From Bacillus sp. SKDU12 (GTDB lineage Bacteria; Bacillota; Bacilli; Bacillales; Bacillaceae), in the NCBI RefSeq assembly GCF_010093085.1, contig NZ_MSRC01000017.1, positions 248,001 to 312,000 of the forward strand: a DNA stretch of 64,000 nucleotides, written 5' to 3'. This document shows positions 8,989 to 17,098 of the stretch, piece by piece. The notes beneath the pieces were generated by a model. That model made no database searches, had not been told where the DNA came from, and saw only the letters and a program-made list of their open reading frames with translations. How positions within the stretch are numbered: the first letter of the stretch is position 1; each line of letters opens with the position of its first letter. A program made the translations under genes and the position numbers.

Positions 8989-8999
8989 AAGTAATTTTT
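8933..8999 (+). promoter_or_regulatory. Possible ComK boxes upstream of ssbB
   Basis: AAAA-GATGT-TTTT at 8933-8945 is a perfect ComK AT-box. GAAA-GTAAT-TTTT at 8987-8999 matches with one mismatch. They lie upstream of ssbB, a known ComK-dependent competence gene. The 41-base gap between boxes is not one of the usual 8, 18 or 31 base spacings, so confidence is limited. Confidence 0.35.
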
Positions 9000-9064
9000 A
9001 AGCGTTTTTCTTTTCTTATTGCATCAACTACAATACACATAACCGCAAGGAGAGGAGGAATCGC

Positions 9065-9406
9065 ATGTTCAATCAGGTCATGCTTGTCGGACGTCTTACC
9101 AAAGATCCTGAACTTCGTTACACTTCCGCTGGTGCCGCAGTTGCACACGTTACGCTCGCGGTAAACCGCAGCTTCAAAAACGCTTCAGGTGAAACCGAGG
9201 CCGATTACGTTAATTGTACGCTTTGGAGAAAAACAGCTGAAAATACAGCATTGTATTGCCAAAATGGTTCTCTCGTCGGCGTAAATGGGCGGATTCAGAC
9301 AAGGCGCTATGAAAATGCAGAAGGTGTTACCGTCTATGTAACAGAAGTGTTGGCTGACACTATTCGTTTTATGGACCCTAAACCCCGGGAAAAAGCTGCC
9401 GATTGA
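9065..9406 (+). CDS. ssbB: Competence-type single-strand DNA-binding protein SsbB
   Basis: 113-residue OB-fold SSB that coats incoming single-stranded DNA during transformation. The SSB core is intact ([19 protein letters not shown] at the start, [40 protein letters not shown]). The protein lacks the long acidic tail and DDDIPF-like tip of the essential SsbA, as expected for the competence paralogue. Strong AGGAGAGGAGG ribosome binding site. Confidence 0.95.
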   Translation: MFNQVMLVGRLTKDPELRYTSAGAAVAHVTLAVNRSFKNASGETEADYVNCTLWRKTAENTALYCQNGSLVGVNGRIQTRRYENAEGVTVYVTEVLADTIRFMDPKPREKAAD

Positions 9407-9477
9407 CATCTCCCTGATCCTCCCGTTTTCAATCCATTCATGTTTACAGGATCTCCGCTTCATCCCCCTCAAAATTG

Positions 9478-9503
9478 ACCAGTCGCACAGACTGGTTTTT
9501 TAT
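9478..9503 (+). terminator. Intrinsic terminator after ssbB
   Basis: ACCAGTC pairs with GACTGGT across the loop GCACA and is followed by six T. It lies about 70 bases after the ssbB stop. Confidence 0.88.
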
Positions 9504-9614
9504 TATTAAGAAAAAAACGGTTATAATGACACGTTTTCACTTAAAAGCATTGAACACATCTACTTGAAAACTTATAATCTCTTAAAGATGATTGAGAAGA
9601 AAAGGAATGAGGGC

Positions 9615-9872
9615 GTGTACCAAGAAGAAAGATTAGTAGCGATTTTGGATTTTAAAAAACAGCATAACCGTATTACGACAGAGCAGATCTGTACGCTCTT
9701 TTGAGTATCAAGGGATACAGCGAGACGGGATCTTGTGAAGCTGGAGAAACAGAATGTCATCATCCGCAAAAAGGGCGGTGCCATTTTACCGGAAAAGATG
9801 GCCGACGCTGTCACCTTGACCAATGACGAACACGACGCCCCACATATGATAAAAAACTGGCTGCAGGTTTAT
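9615..9872 (+). pseudogene. glcR: Deletion scar: glcR N-terminus joined to ywpJ C-terminus
   Basis: From GTG at 9615 the frame reads MYQEERLVAILDF..., the N-terminal winged helix of the DeoR-family repressor GlcR. It stops at TGA (9702-9704) where GlcR has a residue inside LF-x-VSRDTARRDL, then continues in the same frame to GGAILP near 9788. It then jumps into ADAVTLTNDEH, the C-terminal tail of the HAD phosphatase YwpJ, encoded just downstream of glcR in strain 168. Most of glcR and nearly all of ywpJ are therefore gone, about 1.4 kb, and the remaining frame has a stop. Frame conservation across the junction is probably chance. No functional repressor or phosphatase can be made. Assignments rest on remembered 168 sequences. 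Confidence 0.85.
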
Positions 9873-9950
9873 ATGCTGCATCCAGCGTGCATCCTGTTGA
9901 TAACCGGCGTAACGGATTCCTTGGACATCCGGCGTGACGGTCATGAACGG

Positions 9951-9989
9951 AAAAAAGCTGGCTCTTTCTATTCAGGAGCCAGCTTTTTT
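9951..9989. terminator. Bidirectional terminator between the glcR-ywpJ scar and ywqA
   Basis: AAAAAAGCTGGCTC pairs with GAGCCAGCTTTTTT. The U-run on both strands suits two converging transcripts: the remnant ywpJ direction and the end of ywqA. Confidence 0.9.
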
Positions 9990-9995
9990 GTTATT

Positions 9996-12764
9996 TCATC
10001 GCGCTGAAGCGCTCAATGTAAACAATTCTTCGAGTTCCTGTGTGGAAAGCTCGGTAATCCAGTTTTCACTTTGAATAATTTGATCGTTCAAGGTTTGCTT
10101 CGATTCGAGCATGACATCGATTTTTTCTTCGATTGTTCCCGTCGTAATCATTTTATGAACATGGACAAAGCGCTCCTGGCCAATGCGGTATGCCCGGTCA
10201 GTGGCCTGGTTTTCAACCGCCGGGTTCCACCATCTGTCATAATGGATAACATGGTTGGCGGCGGTCAAATTAAGTCCGGTGCCTCCAGCTTTGAGTGAAA
10301 GAATCAGCGTCGGGTATTCTTTCTTCTGAAATCTTTCAACGAGGGAATCCCGCTCTTGCTTGGAAAGGCTCCCATTTAAAAATTGCACAGGTTCACCAAA
10401 CGTTTTTTCAAGCAGCCGCTTCATCATGTTCCCCATCTGAATGTATTGCGTGAAAATGAGACAGCTTTCGTTTTGGGCGCGGATCGCTGTCATGAGCTCA
10501 AGCAATTTTTCAAGCTTGACTGATCTGCCTGCCAGCAGCTCGGTTTGCTCTTCTTTTAAATAGAGCGCGGGGTGATCGCATATTTGCTTGAGCCGTCCGA
10601 GCATGCTGAGAATCAGCGCCTTTCGCTGCATGCCGGTCAGTGATGTCATATGGTCAAATGTGTCTTTGACAAGCTGCTCATAAAGTGACGCCTGTTCGGC
10701 TGACAGCGGGATAAATTCTTTTTCTTCCAGTTTCTCAGGAAGATTAAGGGCGACCTCCTCATCCCGTTTCGTCCGCCGCAGAAGGAACGGCCGAATTAAT
10801 TGCTGCAGCTGTCCGATTATCTTTTCGTCCCGGTCTTTTTCAATCGGCAGCACATAGCGTTTGTGAAAACCCGTCAAACTGCCAAGGTAGCCTTTATTCA
10901 TGAAATCAAAAATTGACCACAGCTCAGTCAAGCGGTTTTCCATCGGCGTGCCGCTCAGCGCAATATGGTGCAGCCCTTTCAGTTTTCTGATGGCACGTGA
11001 TTGCTTCGTATGTGCGTTTTTTATATTTTGTGCTTCATCAAGGCAGATTGTGTTCCATGTCACAGAAGCCAGCTCTTCCGAATCGGCATGAGACAGCCCG
11101 TATGAAGTGAGTACCACATCCGCGTGTTTGTAGTGAGCAGCAAAATCATCACCCTTTGGACGCCGCGGCCCGTAATGAAGCGCGATAGACAGATCAGGGG
11201 CAAAGGTTTGAAACTCCCGCTGCCAGTTGCCAAGTACGGATGTCGGCGCAATAATCAAATTCGGCGTTGTTTGCTGCCCGCTTTCCTTCACGTGCAGGAA
11301 ATAGGCGATCATTTGAATCGTTTTCCCAAGTCCCATATCGTCAGCCAGACAGGCGCCAAAACCGCTTTCCCGCAGAAACAGCAGCCAGTTCATGCCATAT
11401 ATCTGATAGGGGCGAAGCGTCCCTTTGAAAGAAGGACTGACTTCATGGTCCGGCAGGTTCTCCGCGGTCGTGAGCTTCCGAATCAGTGACCTGAGCTGTT
11501 TGGACAGATCAAATTGGATGCCGGCAAAAGCAGATGCATCAATTAGATCTGACTCCTCAAGCCCGCCTTCCCCCTGATCCATTAGCTCGCGCGCCAGAAT
11601 ATCAGACATGTGAAGTCCTTCTGATTCCGCTTTTTCCATCAGGCGTTTCATCTGTTTAATAAACTGCGGGTCGATTTTTACCCATTGCCCGCGAATATTC
11701 ACGAGGCGTCTATTGCTGGCGACAAGCTCATCGAATTCAGCCTCAGTCAGCTCAATCCCATTTGTCGCAAACCGCCAGTTGAAATCAAGCAGCGCATTCA
11801 TGCCGACAAATGACTCGCCGCGCGGGGCAGACGACACTTTTGCCTTCAGCATCATGTTGCTGTCTCTGACAATCTGCCACCAGGACGGCAGAAGAATTTC
11901 AATGCCCATGTCGACAAGCGTCTCACTTGCTTCTGACAGAAAGAGCCAGGCTTCTTCCTCTGAGATCAATGTTGTTCCAGAATCAAATGACAGCCAAGGA
12001 ACTGTTCTGTGAAAGCGGTCCTGTTCACGCGCAATTTTGTCACTGTGCGCCTGCCACGATTTTTTGAGGCTCTTTAGGCCGTCAAAGAATTCGACAGCGC
12101 CGCTTTTTTTATCTCGTAAAAATATCTCAATTTTCCATTCGTCACCGTCAAAGTCTGGTTCGTTTAAGCGCAGGCCGACTGTAAATGGAGATTGATCGTC
12201 AATCCAGCCGATCCGTACTAGAAAATCCTCTTCATCGAGAAAATGTCCGCGGAATGTCGTGATCGCAGGCGATTTTTCCTTAATGTGCTCCCATTTCTCC
12301 CGCAGGTCATCATCGTATTGGATGTAATCCTGCACTGCTGCGGAAAACCAATCCGCAGTAAAACCTTCCAGTATATTGTCGCGGTCTTTCCAACGAAAAA
12401 CACCGTTTGTCCACGCTTTGTAGTCAGGCAGAAAATCACCGTCTGCGATAAATTCATAGATGGTCGAGGCCGCCTCGATCAGCGGCTCCGTTTCTTCTGT
12501 AAGCTGCACGGAGCTAAATGAGTTGAACGAGTTTTTGCCGAGAAGTTCTACAGTCATCCATGGAGAAAGCAAAACAGCGGTTGTCCCGATGAAGCTGACA
12601 TCCTCAAGGAAGGTTCCGTAAAATGAGGATTCATGCCACTGGAACAAATGCCTTTTCATATGGCTGTAGGGAAGGGGCTGTTCATTCTCATCAAAGGCTG
12701 AGAGCGTAAATGACCCATCTTCCATTTGTTCGACGTGGATAAGAATTTCTTTAAGACTCGCCAT
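9996..12764 (-). CDS. ywqA: SNF2-family DNA helicase/translocase YwqA
   Basis: 922-residue Swi2/Snf2-type ATPase. The N-terminal third is a bacterial SNF2-associated region. The helicase core starts near residue 470 with motif Ia/I (LADDMGLGKTIQMIAYFLH), then motif II DEAQ (CLDEAQNIKN), motif III (ALSGTPMENRLTELWSIFDF), motif V (LSLKAGGTGLNLTAANHVIHYDRWWNPA) and motif VI (DRAYRIGQ). It is translated from ATG at 12764, overlapping the end of ywqB by 14 bases, so the two proteins are coupled. Likely role: remodelling protein-DNA complexes during transcription or repair, as for RapA-like proteins. The exact substrate is unknown. Confidence 0.94.
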   Translation of the reverse strand: MASLKEILIHVEQMEDGSFTLSAFDENEQPLPYSHMKRHLFQWHESSFYGTFLEDVSFIGTTAVLLSPWMTVELLGKNSFNSFSSVQLTEETEPLIEAASTIYEFIADGDFLPDYKAWTNGVFRWKDRDNILEGFTADWFSAAVQDYIQYDDDLREKWEHIKEKSPAITTFRGHFLDEEDFLVRIGWIDDQSPFTVGLRLNEPDFDGDEWKIEIFLRDKKSGAVEFFDGLKSLKKSWQAHSDKIAREQDRFHRTVPWLSFDSGTTLISEEEAWLFLSEASETLVDMGIEILLPSWWQIVRDSNMMLKAKVSSAPRGESFVGMNALLDFNWRFATNGIELTEAEFDELVASNRRLVNIRGQWVKIDPQFIKQMKRLMEKAESEGLHMSDILARELMDQGEGGLEESDLIDASAFAGIQFDLSKQLRSLIRKLTTAENLPDHEVSPSFKGTLRPYQIYGMNWLLFLRESGFGACLADDMGLGKTIQMIAYFLHVKESGQQTTPNLIIAPTSVLGNWQREFQTFAPDLSIALHYGPRRPKGDDFAAHYKHADVVLTSYGLSHADSEELASVTWNTICLDEAQNIKNAHTKQSRAIRKLKGLHHIALSGTPMENRLTELWSIFDFMNKGYLGSLTGFHKRYVLPIEKDRDEKIIGQLQQLIRPFLLRRTKRDEEVALNLPEKLEEKEFIPLSAEQASLYEQLVKDTFDHMTSLTGMQRKALILSMLGRLKQICDHPALYLKEEQTELLAGRSVKLEKLLELMTAIRAQNESCLIFTQYIQMGNMMKRLLEKTFGEPVQFLNGSLSKQERDSLVERFQKKEYPTLILSLKAGGTGLNLTAANHVIHYDRWWNPAVENQATDRAYRIGQERFVHVHKMITTGTIEEKIDVMLESKQTLNDQIIQSENWITELSTQELEELFTLSASAR

Positions 12765-14361
12765 CAATCAACTTTCCTTTCTGCAGTTCTTCTTGTAGTG
12801 CGCGCAGTCGCTTGTAATGCGAGCTCAATTGCTGAATGTACCGCTCCCATACCTTCAGTTTCTTCGCTTTTCTGTATAGGGTGCGCAGTTTTTTCAAATA
12901 CCGGGCGGCTTCCTTATACGAACTGCGGTTTTTCTGATCGATAAAAAAGGACACTTCTCTGTGGTAAGCCGGAATCAGCGCCTCCGGATCACTCGCTGTA
13001 ATTTCCTTCAACATGATTTTATCCATTTCATAGATGGAAAAGCCGACAAGGCTGTGAATTTCAATCCACTCGGCATAGCGTTTTTTCTCATATAAATGAT
13101 GGCTGTATTCTGTGAACGTATACGGCAGACAGCCCGCGGCATAGCGTTCAAACAGCGCCTGGTCATTGGTTTGCTTCACATAGGCGTTCAGCAGAAGGAG
13201 CAGCTCGCCGATCACGTCGCGAATTTCTTTAAACGGTTTATCCAGTTTCGTATAACCCAGCGCAATCGGTTCAATCCGCTGGTACCATGTTTTCAGCCGT
13301 TTCCAATCCTTCTTGGCAGTCATTTCACCCAGCCACTGAAACGTATACGGCAGCGCTTCAGGCGGGAATTGATCAGCTTCCGCAAAAATAACGTCATCAT
13401 TCTTCTGCAAGAAATCCAGATGCAGGCGTCCGAATTGCAATTCAGGTGAAAAACGCCGTTTGGCTTCTTTTTTTAAAAACTCCTGTTCGTGCGACACCCA
13501 TTTTTGCCTCGATAGCAGCGTGCTCCAAATTTCAGCGAAAATACGGATGCGTTCATATTGAAAAACATCTTCTTTCAACAGCAAGTTCCGGATCACTTCC
13601 GGCGTTTTTTCCAAAAACGGATCAAGCGCAAATGACAGCGCGTATGTTTTTAATGTATCAATTGAGCTGTAGATCGTATCCATCAGCTGTTCAACATACG
13701 GATTGAGGGAATAAAAGTCTTGCTCGGGGTTCAGCTTGCCCGCTTCAATCAATGTGAACATCCGAAGCCAAACCGCAATCGAGGAATGAATCTGATACAG
13801 GCTTTTCAGCTCGGGTTTGTTCGGCGCATGTTTTTTTAAGGCGGACAAGTAGCCGTAATAGAGACCCTGCATATTTTGGCTGCCTTCCGGTGTACGCGCC
13901 TTCCAGAGAGAAAATTCTGCATCGAAAAAAGCGAGCCAGCTTGAAAGCGATTCTTCATTAGGCAGCACCTTTTCCTGAAACTGGCGGCGGACGAGTTCTT
14001 TGCTTTCCTCAAGCTTTTCCCTCTCGAGCCAGTGTTCTGTAAAAGTACCCACTCGCTCGAACATTGCATATACATATAAAAAAACAGCCAGCATATGGCG
14101 GCAAATTCTTCCGGACGGACATGAACAGCCGCTTTTGGCTATGACAAACAAGTTCAATGTGACCCGCACAGGCACAACATCCTGCACGTAAGCCGTAACT
14201 TCCGTCGGACTCATTGCTTGTAAACGATAGACTGAATCCTGCCGATATAAAATAAGGGCCTTTTTGATCAGCTGGACATTTTCCTCATTATAAGGAATAA
14301 GTTCCCTCAACTGTTCAGCAGATGCCAGCACATCGTCTTTAGAAATTATATTCTGAAGCAT
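12751..14361 (-). CDS. ywqB: SWIM zinc-finger protein YwqB
   Basis: 536-residue protein with an N-terminal SWIM zinc finger: CSCPSGRICRHMLAVFLYVYAMF at about residues 84-106 contains the CxCx(n)CxH ligands. The rest is alpha-helical with no known catalytic motif. I chose the ATG at 14361 (MLQNIISKDDVL) because TAGGAG lies seven bases upstream; an upstream start adds eight residues without a site. SWIM proteins are regularly encoded beside SNF2 ATPases, here with overlapping genes, and probably act as a nucleic-acid or protein-binding partner of YwqA. Confidence 0.9.
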   Translation of the reverse strand: MLQNIISKDDVLASAEQLRELIPYNEENVQLIKKALILYRQDSVYRLQAMSPTEVTAYVQDVVPVRVTLNLFVIAKSGCSCPSGRICRHMLAVFLYVYAMFERVGTFTEHWLEREKLEESKELVRRQFQEKVLPNEESLSSWLAFFDAEFSLWKARTPEGSQNMQGLYYGYLSALKKHAPNKPELKSLYQIHSSIAVWLRMFTLIEAGKLNPEQDFYSLNPYVEQLMDTIYSSIDTLKTYALSFALDPFLEKTPEVIRNLLLKEDVFQYERIRIFAEIWSTLLSRQKWVSHEQEFLKKEAKRRFSPELQFGRLHLDFLQKNDDVIFAEADQFPPEALPYTFQWLGEMTAKKDWKRLKTWYQRIEPIALGYTKLDKPFKEIRDVIGELLLLLNAYVKQTNDQALFERYAAGCLPYTFTEYSHHLYEKKRYAEWIEIHSLVGFSIYEMDKIMLKEITASDPEALIPAYHREVSFFIDQKNRSSYKEAARYLKKLRTLYRKAKKLKVWERYIQQLSSHYKRLRALQEELQKGKLIDGES

Positions 14362-14564
14362 GATTATCGCTCCTAACCGAGTCACTTAATAAAAAGATCC
14401 AATTTCTCTATTATATCGCAACACATCGTCTTGAAAAAGTTTTTCCTAAAAAAGGACATAAAAAATGGAATGTGTCGAATGATGTATTAGAGATTGCAAA
14501 TTAACAACCGGCATCATATAATAATCGTGTTTTCAACTTAATGGAAGCTGAAAGGAACAAAAAA

Positions 14565-14708
14565 ATGAATGAAAAGAAATTAAATCAAGAGGAATTTCTG
14601 AAAATTTTGATGCATGCACATGAAATAGGTGAGCAGTCATCTGAGATGACGACGAAGGAAATGCTTGAAAATTTGATTTCACATATTAAAAATGGATATG
14701 CAACATAA
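14565..14708 (+). CDS. ywzD: Small protein YwzD
   Basis: 47-residue open frame (starting MNEKKLNQEEF and ending HIKNGYAT) with AGCTGAAAGGA upstream and its own terminator directly after the stop. Position between ywqB and the tyrosine kinase operon matches the small gene ywzD of strain 168. It is acidic and helix-forming, with no signal peptide or membrane segment. Function unknown. Confidence 0.75.
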   Translation: MNEKKLNQEEFLKILMHAHEIGEQSSEMTTKEMLENLISHIKNGYAT

Positions 14709-14709
14709 G

Positions 14710-14739
14710 AATCCCGCACGCCTTTTTGCGGGATTTTTT
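14710..14739 (+). terminator. Intrinsic terminator after ywzD
   Basis: AATCCCGCA pairs with TGCGGGATT and is followed by T-rich sequence, one base after the ywzD stop. Confidence 0.9.
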
Positions 14740-14897
14740 ATGTGTAAATACGTGATTTCCTGAACAAGAGAGATGACTAGACAGTAAATAGAGTAAAAAA
14801 AGTGTCGCATTATGGCACATGAAAAGCTGGGAAAATACGGTTTCTACGTTGTATAATCATAGATGGAAAAGAATGTTATAAGAGATTTGGAGGTATC

Positions 14898-15644
14898 ATG
14901 GGAGAATCTACTAGTTTAAAAGAGGTCGTATCAATACTAACAAAACGCTTGCTTTTGATTATGAGTGTAACCGCAGCTGTGACTGCCGCGGGCGGACTCA
15001 TCAGTTTCTTCGCACTTACACCCATCTATGAAAACTCAACTCAGATTCTGGTCAATCAATTGAAAAACGAACGAAAAGAAGTACAAATTAAAGATGTGCA
15101 AGCCAATCTTCAGTTAATCAACACGTACAACGTCATCATTAAGAGCCCTGCCATTTTAGACGAAGTTATTAAAGAAATGGGCCTGTCAATGACATCGCAA
15201 GAACTGAATGACAAAATTACCGTATCCAGCGAACAGGACTCCCAAGTGGTCAACATATCCGTCAGGGATGAAAACGAGGAAACAGCGGCTCATATAGCCA
15301 ATACCGTCGCCTCTGTTTTTCAAGACAAAATCACATCTATTATGAATGTTGACAACGTCAATATTCTGTCAAAAGCTGAAGTTTCGGCACATCCGTCACC
15401 TATATCGCCTAAGCCGCTTCTTAACATTGCAATCGCGTTTGCGGCAGGGTTGGCAGGAAGCATCGGACTGGCCTTTCTGCTTGAGTATTTAGATCATACG
15501 ATCAAATCAGAAGAGCAGCTCGAATCCTTGTTGGACATCCCGGTTTTAGGAACGGTTTTCAGCTTTGCCAATGAGACGAAAACAGCGAAAGGCTCACACG
15601 GTATCCATTCTGAAACAACAGGGAGTGGACATTTTGGCGCTTAG
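14898..15644 (+). CDS. tkmA: Tyrosine kinase modulator TkmA (YwqC)
   Basis: 248-residue membrane protein of the Wzz/capsular-polysaccharide modulator family that activates the cytoplasmic BY-kinase PtkA. Two transmembrane helices (about residues 17-40, LLIMSVTAAVTAAGGLISFF, and 175-196, LLNIAIAFAAGLAGSIGLAFLL) flank an extracellular domain. The PxxP-type motif HPSPISPKP lies just before TM2. The cytoplasmic C-terminal tail contacts and activates the kinase. GGAGGT precedes the ATG, and the 3' end overlaps ptkA by 11 bases. The gene looks intact. Confidence 0.93.
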   Translation: MGESTSLKEVVSILTKRLLLIMSVTAAVTAAGGLISFFALTPIYENSTQILVNQLKNERKEVQIKDVQANLQLINTYNVIIKSPAILDEVIKEMGLSMTSQELNDKITVSSEQDSQVVNISVRDENEETAAHIANTVASVFQDKITSIMNVDNVNILSKAEVSAHPSPISPKPLLNIAIAFAAGLAGSIGLAFLLEYLDHTIKSEEQLESLLDIPVLGTVFSFANETKTAKGSHGIHSETTGSGHFGA

Positions 15645-16317
15645 AAAAAGCAAAAGCTCTAGCGTGTGCAGGGAGGTCATTGCGATGGCAAAGCCGCAAA
15701 CCTTAAACTTTGAACAATATCGGACGATTCGTACGAATATAGAATTTGCTTTAGGGGATCGACAAATGACATCAGTGATGATCACATCGGCCTGTTCCGG
15801 AGAAGGAAAATCAACAACGGCGGCTAACCTGGCTGTCGTATATGCCCAGCAGGGAAAAAGAGTGCTTCTGATCGATGCTGATTTGCGAAAACCCACAATA
15901 CATACGGCCTTTCATTTGGAAAATAGGATTGGCCTCACATCTGTTTTATGTAAGAAAAGCTCACTGGATCAGGCTGTACAAGCCTCAAATGAACAACGCC
16001 TTGACGTGCTGACGAGCGGTCCGATCCCGCCAAACCCGGCAGAGCTCCTCTCCTCAAAAGGAATGAAAGAGGTCGCGGATGCAGCGTGTGCGGCATATGA
16101 TATGGTCATTTTTGATACGCCGCCTATTCTCGCCGCAGCGGATGCAAAAATGTTAGGCAATGTAGCAGACTGTTCTGTTCTGGTTATTTCAAGCGGGAAA
16201 ACAGAAAAGGAACAGGCTGCAAAAGCGAAAGAGGTACTTGAATCGTGCAATAGCCAGCTCCTTGGGACGATTATGAATGGGAAAAAGCTTTCGAAAGAAA
16301 TAAGGAACATGTCATAA
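15634..16317 (+). CDS. ptkA: Protein tyrosine kinase PtkA (YwqD), lacking the C-terminal tyrosine cluster
   Basis: 227-residue bacterial tyrosine kinase. The TTG at 15634 gives MALRKSKS and has GGGAGTGG upstream. Motifs: Walker A at residues 52-61 (SACSGEGKST), Walker A' LLIDADLRKP (D81, D83) and Walker B MVIFDTPP near 150. The ATPase core is complete. PtkA of strain 168 is about 237 residues and autophosphorylates on a tail cluster (Y225, Y227, Y228). This protein ends GKKLSKEIRNMS with no tyrosine in its last 60-odd residues, and a terminator follows at once. Ugd and other proteins are known PtkA targets. Trans-phosphorylation may remain possible, but tail autophosphorylation cannot. Confidence 0.93.
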   Translation: MALRKSKSSSVCREVIAMAKPQTLNFEQYRTIRTNIEFALGDRQMTSVMITSACSGEGKSTTAANLAVVYAQQGKRVLLIDADLRKPTIHTAFHLENRIGLTSVLCKKSSLDQAVQASNEQRLDVLTSGPIPPNPAELLSSKGMKEVADAACAAYDMVIFDTPPILAAADAKMLGNVADCSVLVISSGKTEKEQAAKAKEVLESCNSQLLGTIMNGKKLSKEIRNMS

Positions 16318-16349
16318 TAACGGGCATCTTGCCCGTTATTTTTTTTACG
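16316..16349 (+). terminator. Intrinsic terminator directly after ptkA
   Basis: AATAACGGGCA pairs with TGCCCGTTATT and is followed by eight T. It overlaps the ptkA stop and precedes the ywqE remnant, so ugd probably depends on its own promoter or on read-through. Confidence 0.92.
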
Positions 16350-16360
16350 AAAGCCGGGAG

Positions 16361-16945
16361 ACGGATATTCACTGTCACCTTGTTTCGGCAGCAGCGTCGG
16401 CCGACAGCATAGAAAATGGCAAGGCTGTGTCCGTCCGGATCATTACCCCGCTGCCGCATCATCAGAATAACGAGCCATCCGCAGACAGAGAAGCGGGCAT
16501 ATCAGTTAAACAAACGTTTCATTAAAGAAGATATCCTGTTAACCGTGCTTCCGAAGCAGGAGATCATAATCTTTGGCAATTTACTCTCACTGAATGATAT
16601 GAAATCCATCCTGATCGATCAGGTTCTCTGATATGCGGAGCCGCACTTTTAGTATTGCCCGTCCTGAACACAACATAGAAATTAGTAAAAATCTTTGCCA
16701 GCTGTATTACCTTCTGAAAAAAGAGCGAAAGCATTTTCTCTCTAGTTTGCACGAGCCGATTTGAATCATCACATACTCATAATCTGAAAACGAGGGATTA
16801 CGTTCTTCATGTGCTTAAAAAAGGATACGTTCGGAATATCCTTATATGCTGACGGGAAATGCCGAGTTTCTCCCTTGACCAGACGATCTTCAGACAGTTC
16901 CGCACAGCTGGCTCGCATTTCACCACTTTCTTTTTCAGAGCGATA
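16361..16945 (+). pseudogene. ywqE: Remnant of tyrosine phosphatase gene ywqE (ptpZ)
   Basis: Pieces of the PHP-family tyrosine phosphatase YwqE are readable in order but in different frames. They are the metal-binding start (DIHCHL, 16362 on), PHHQNNEPSADREA near 16455, QLNKRFIKEDI (16505 on), LLSLNDMKSILID (16585 on), HNLKTRDYVLHVLKK (16780 on) and LDQTIFRQF (16875 on). Frameshifts, stops and a net loss of roughly 180 bases against the 254-codon gene rule out a product. The enzyme normally removes phosphate from PtkA, Ugd and SSB. It sits between ptkA and ugd as in strain 168. Identification rests on remembered YwqE sequence but six ordered matches make it secure. Confidence 0.88.
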
Positions 16946-17098
16946 TAATAGTATATTGTAGGATTGAATCACATTTCAGAAATCTGTACAGGCTGTACCC
17001 GACAGGCTATGTAGGAGATTATCCGCATTCATGATAGGATGTTTTCATACGATAATACGGAAGCTGCAAAGCAGCAATTTAACTGTTGGAGGGAAACA

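Noticed and set aside
9702-9704. In-frame TGA in the glcR remnant as a possible selenocysteine or recoding site
   Set aside because: No selenocysteine machinery is expected in this group, and the same frame loses most of the gene by deletion a few dozen codons later. Simple gene decay explains it.
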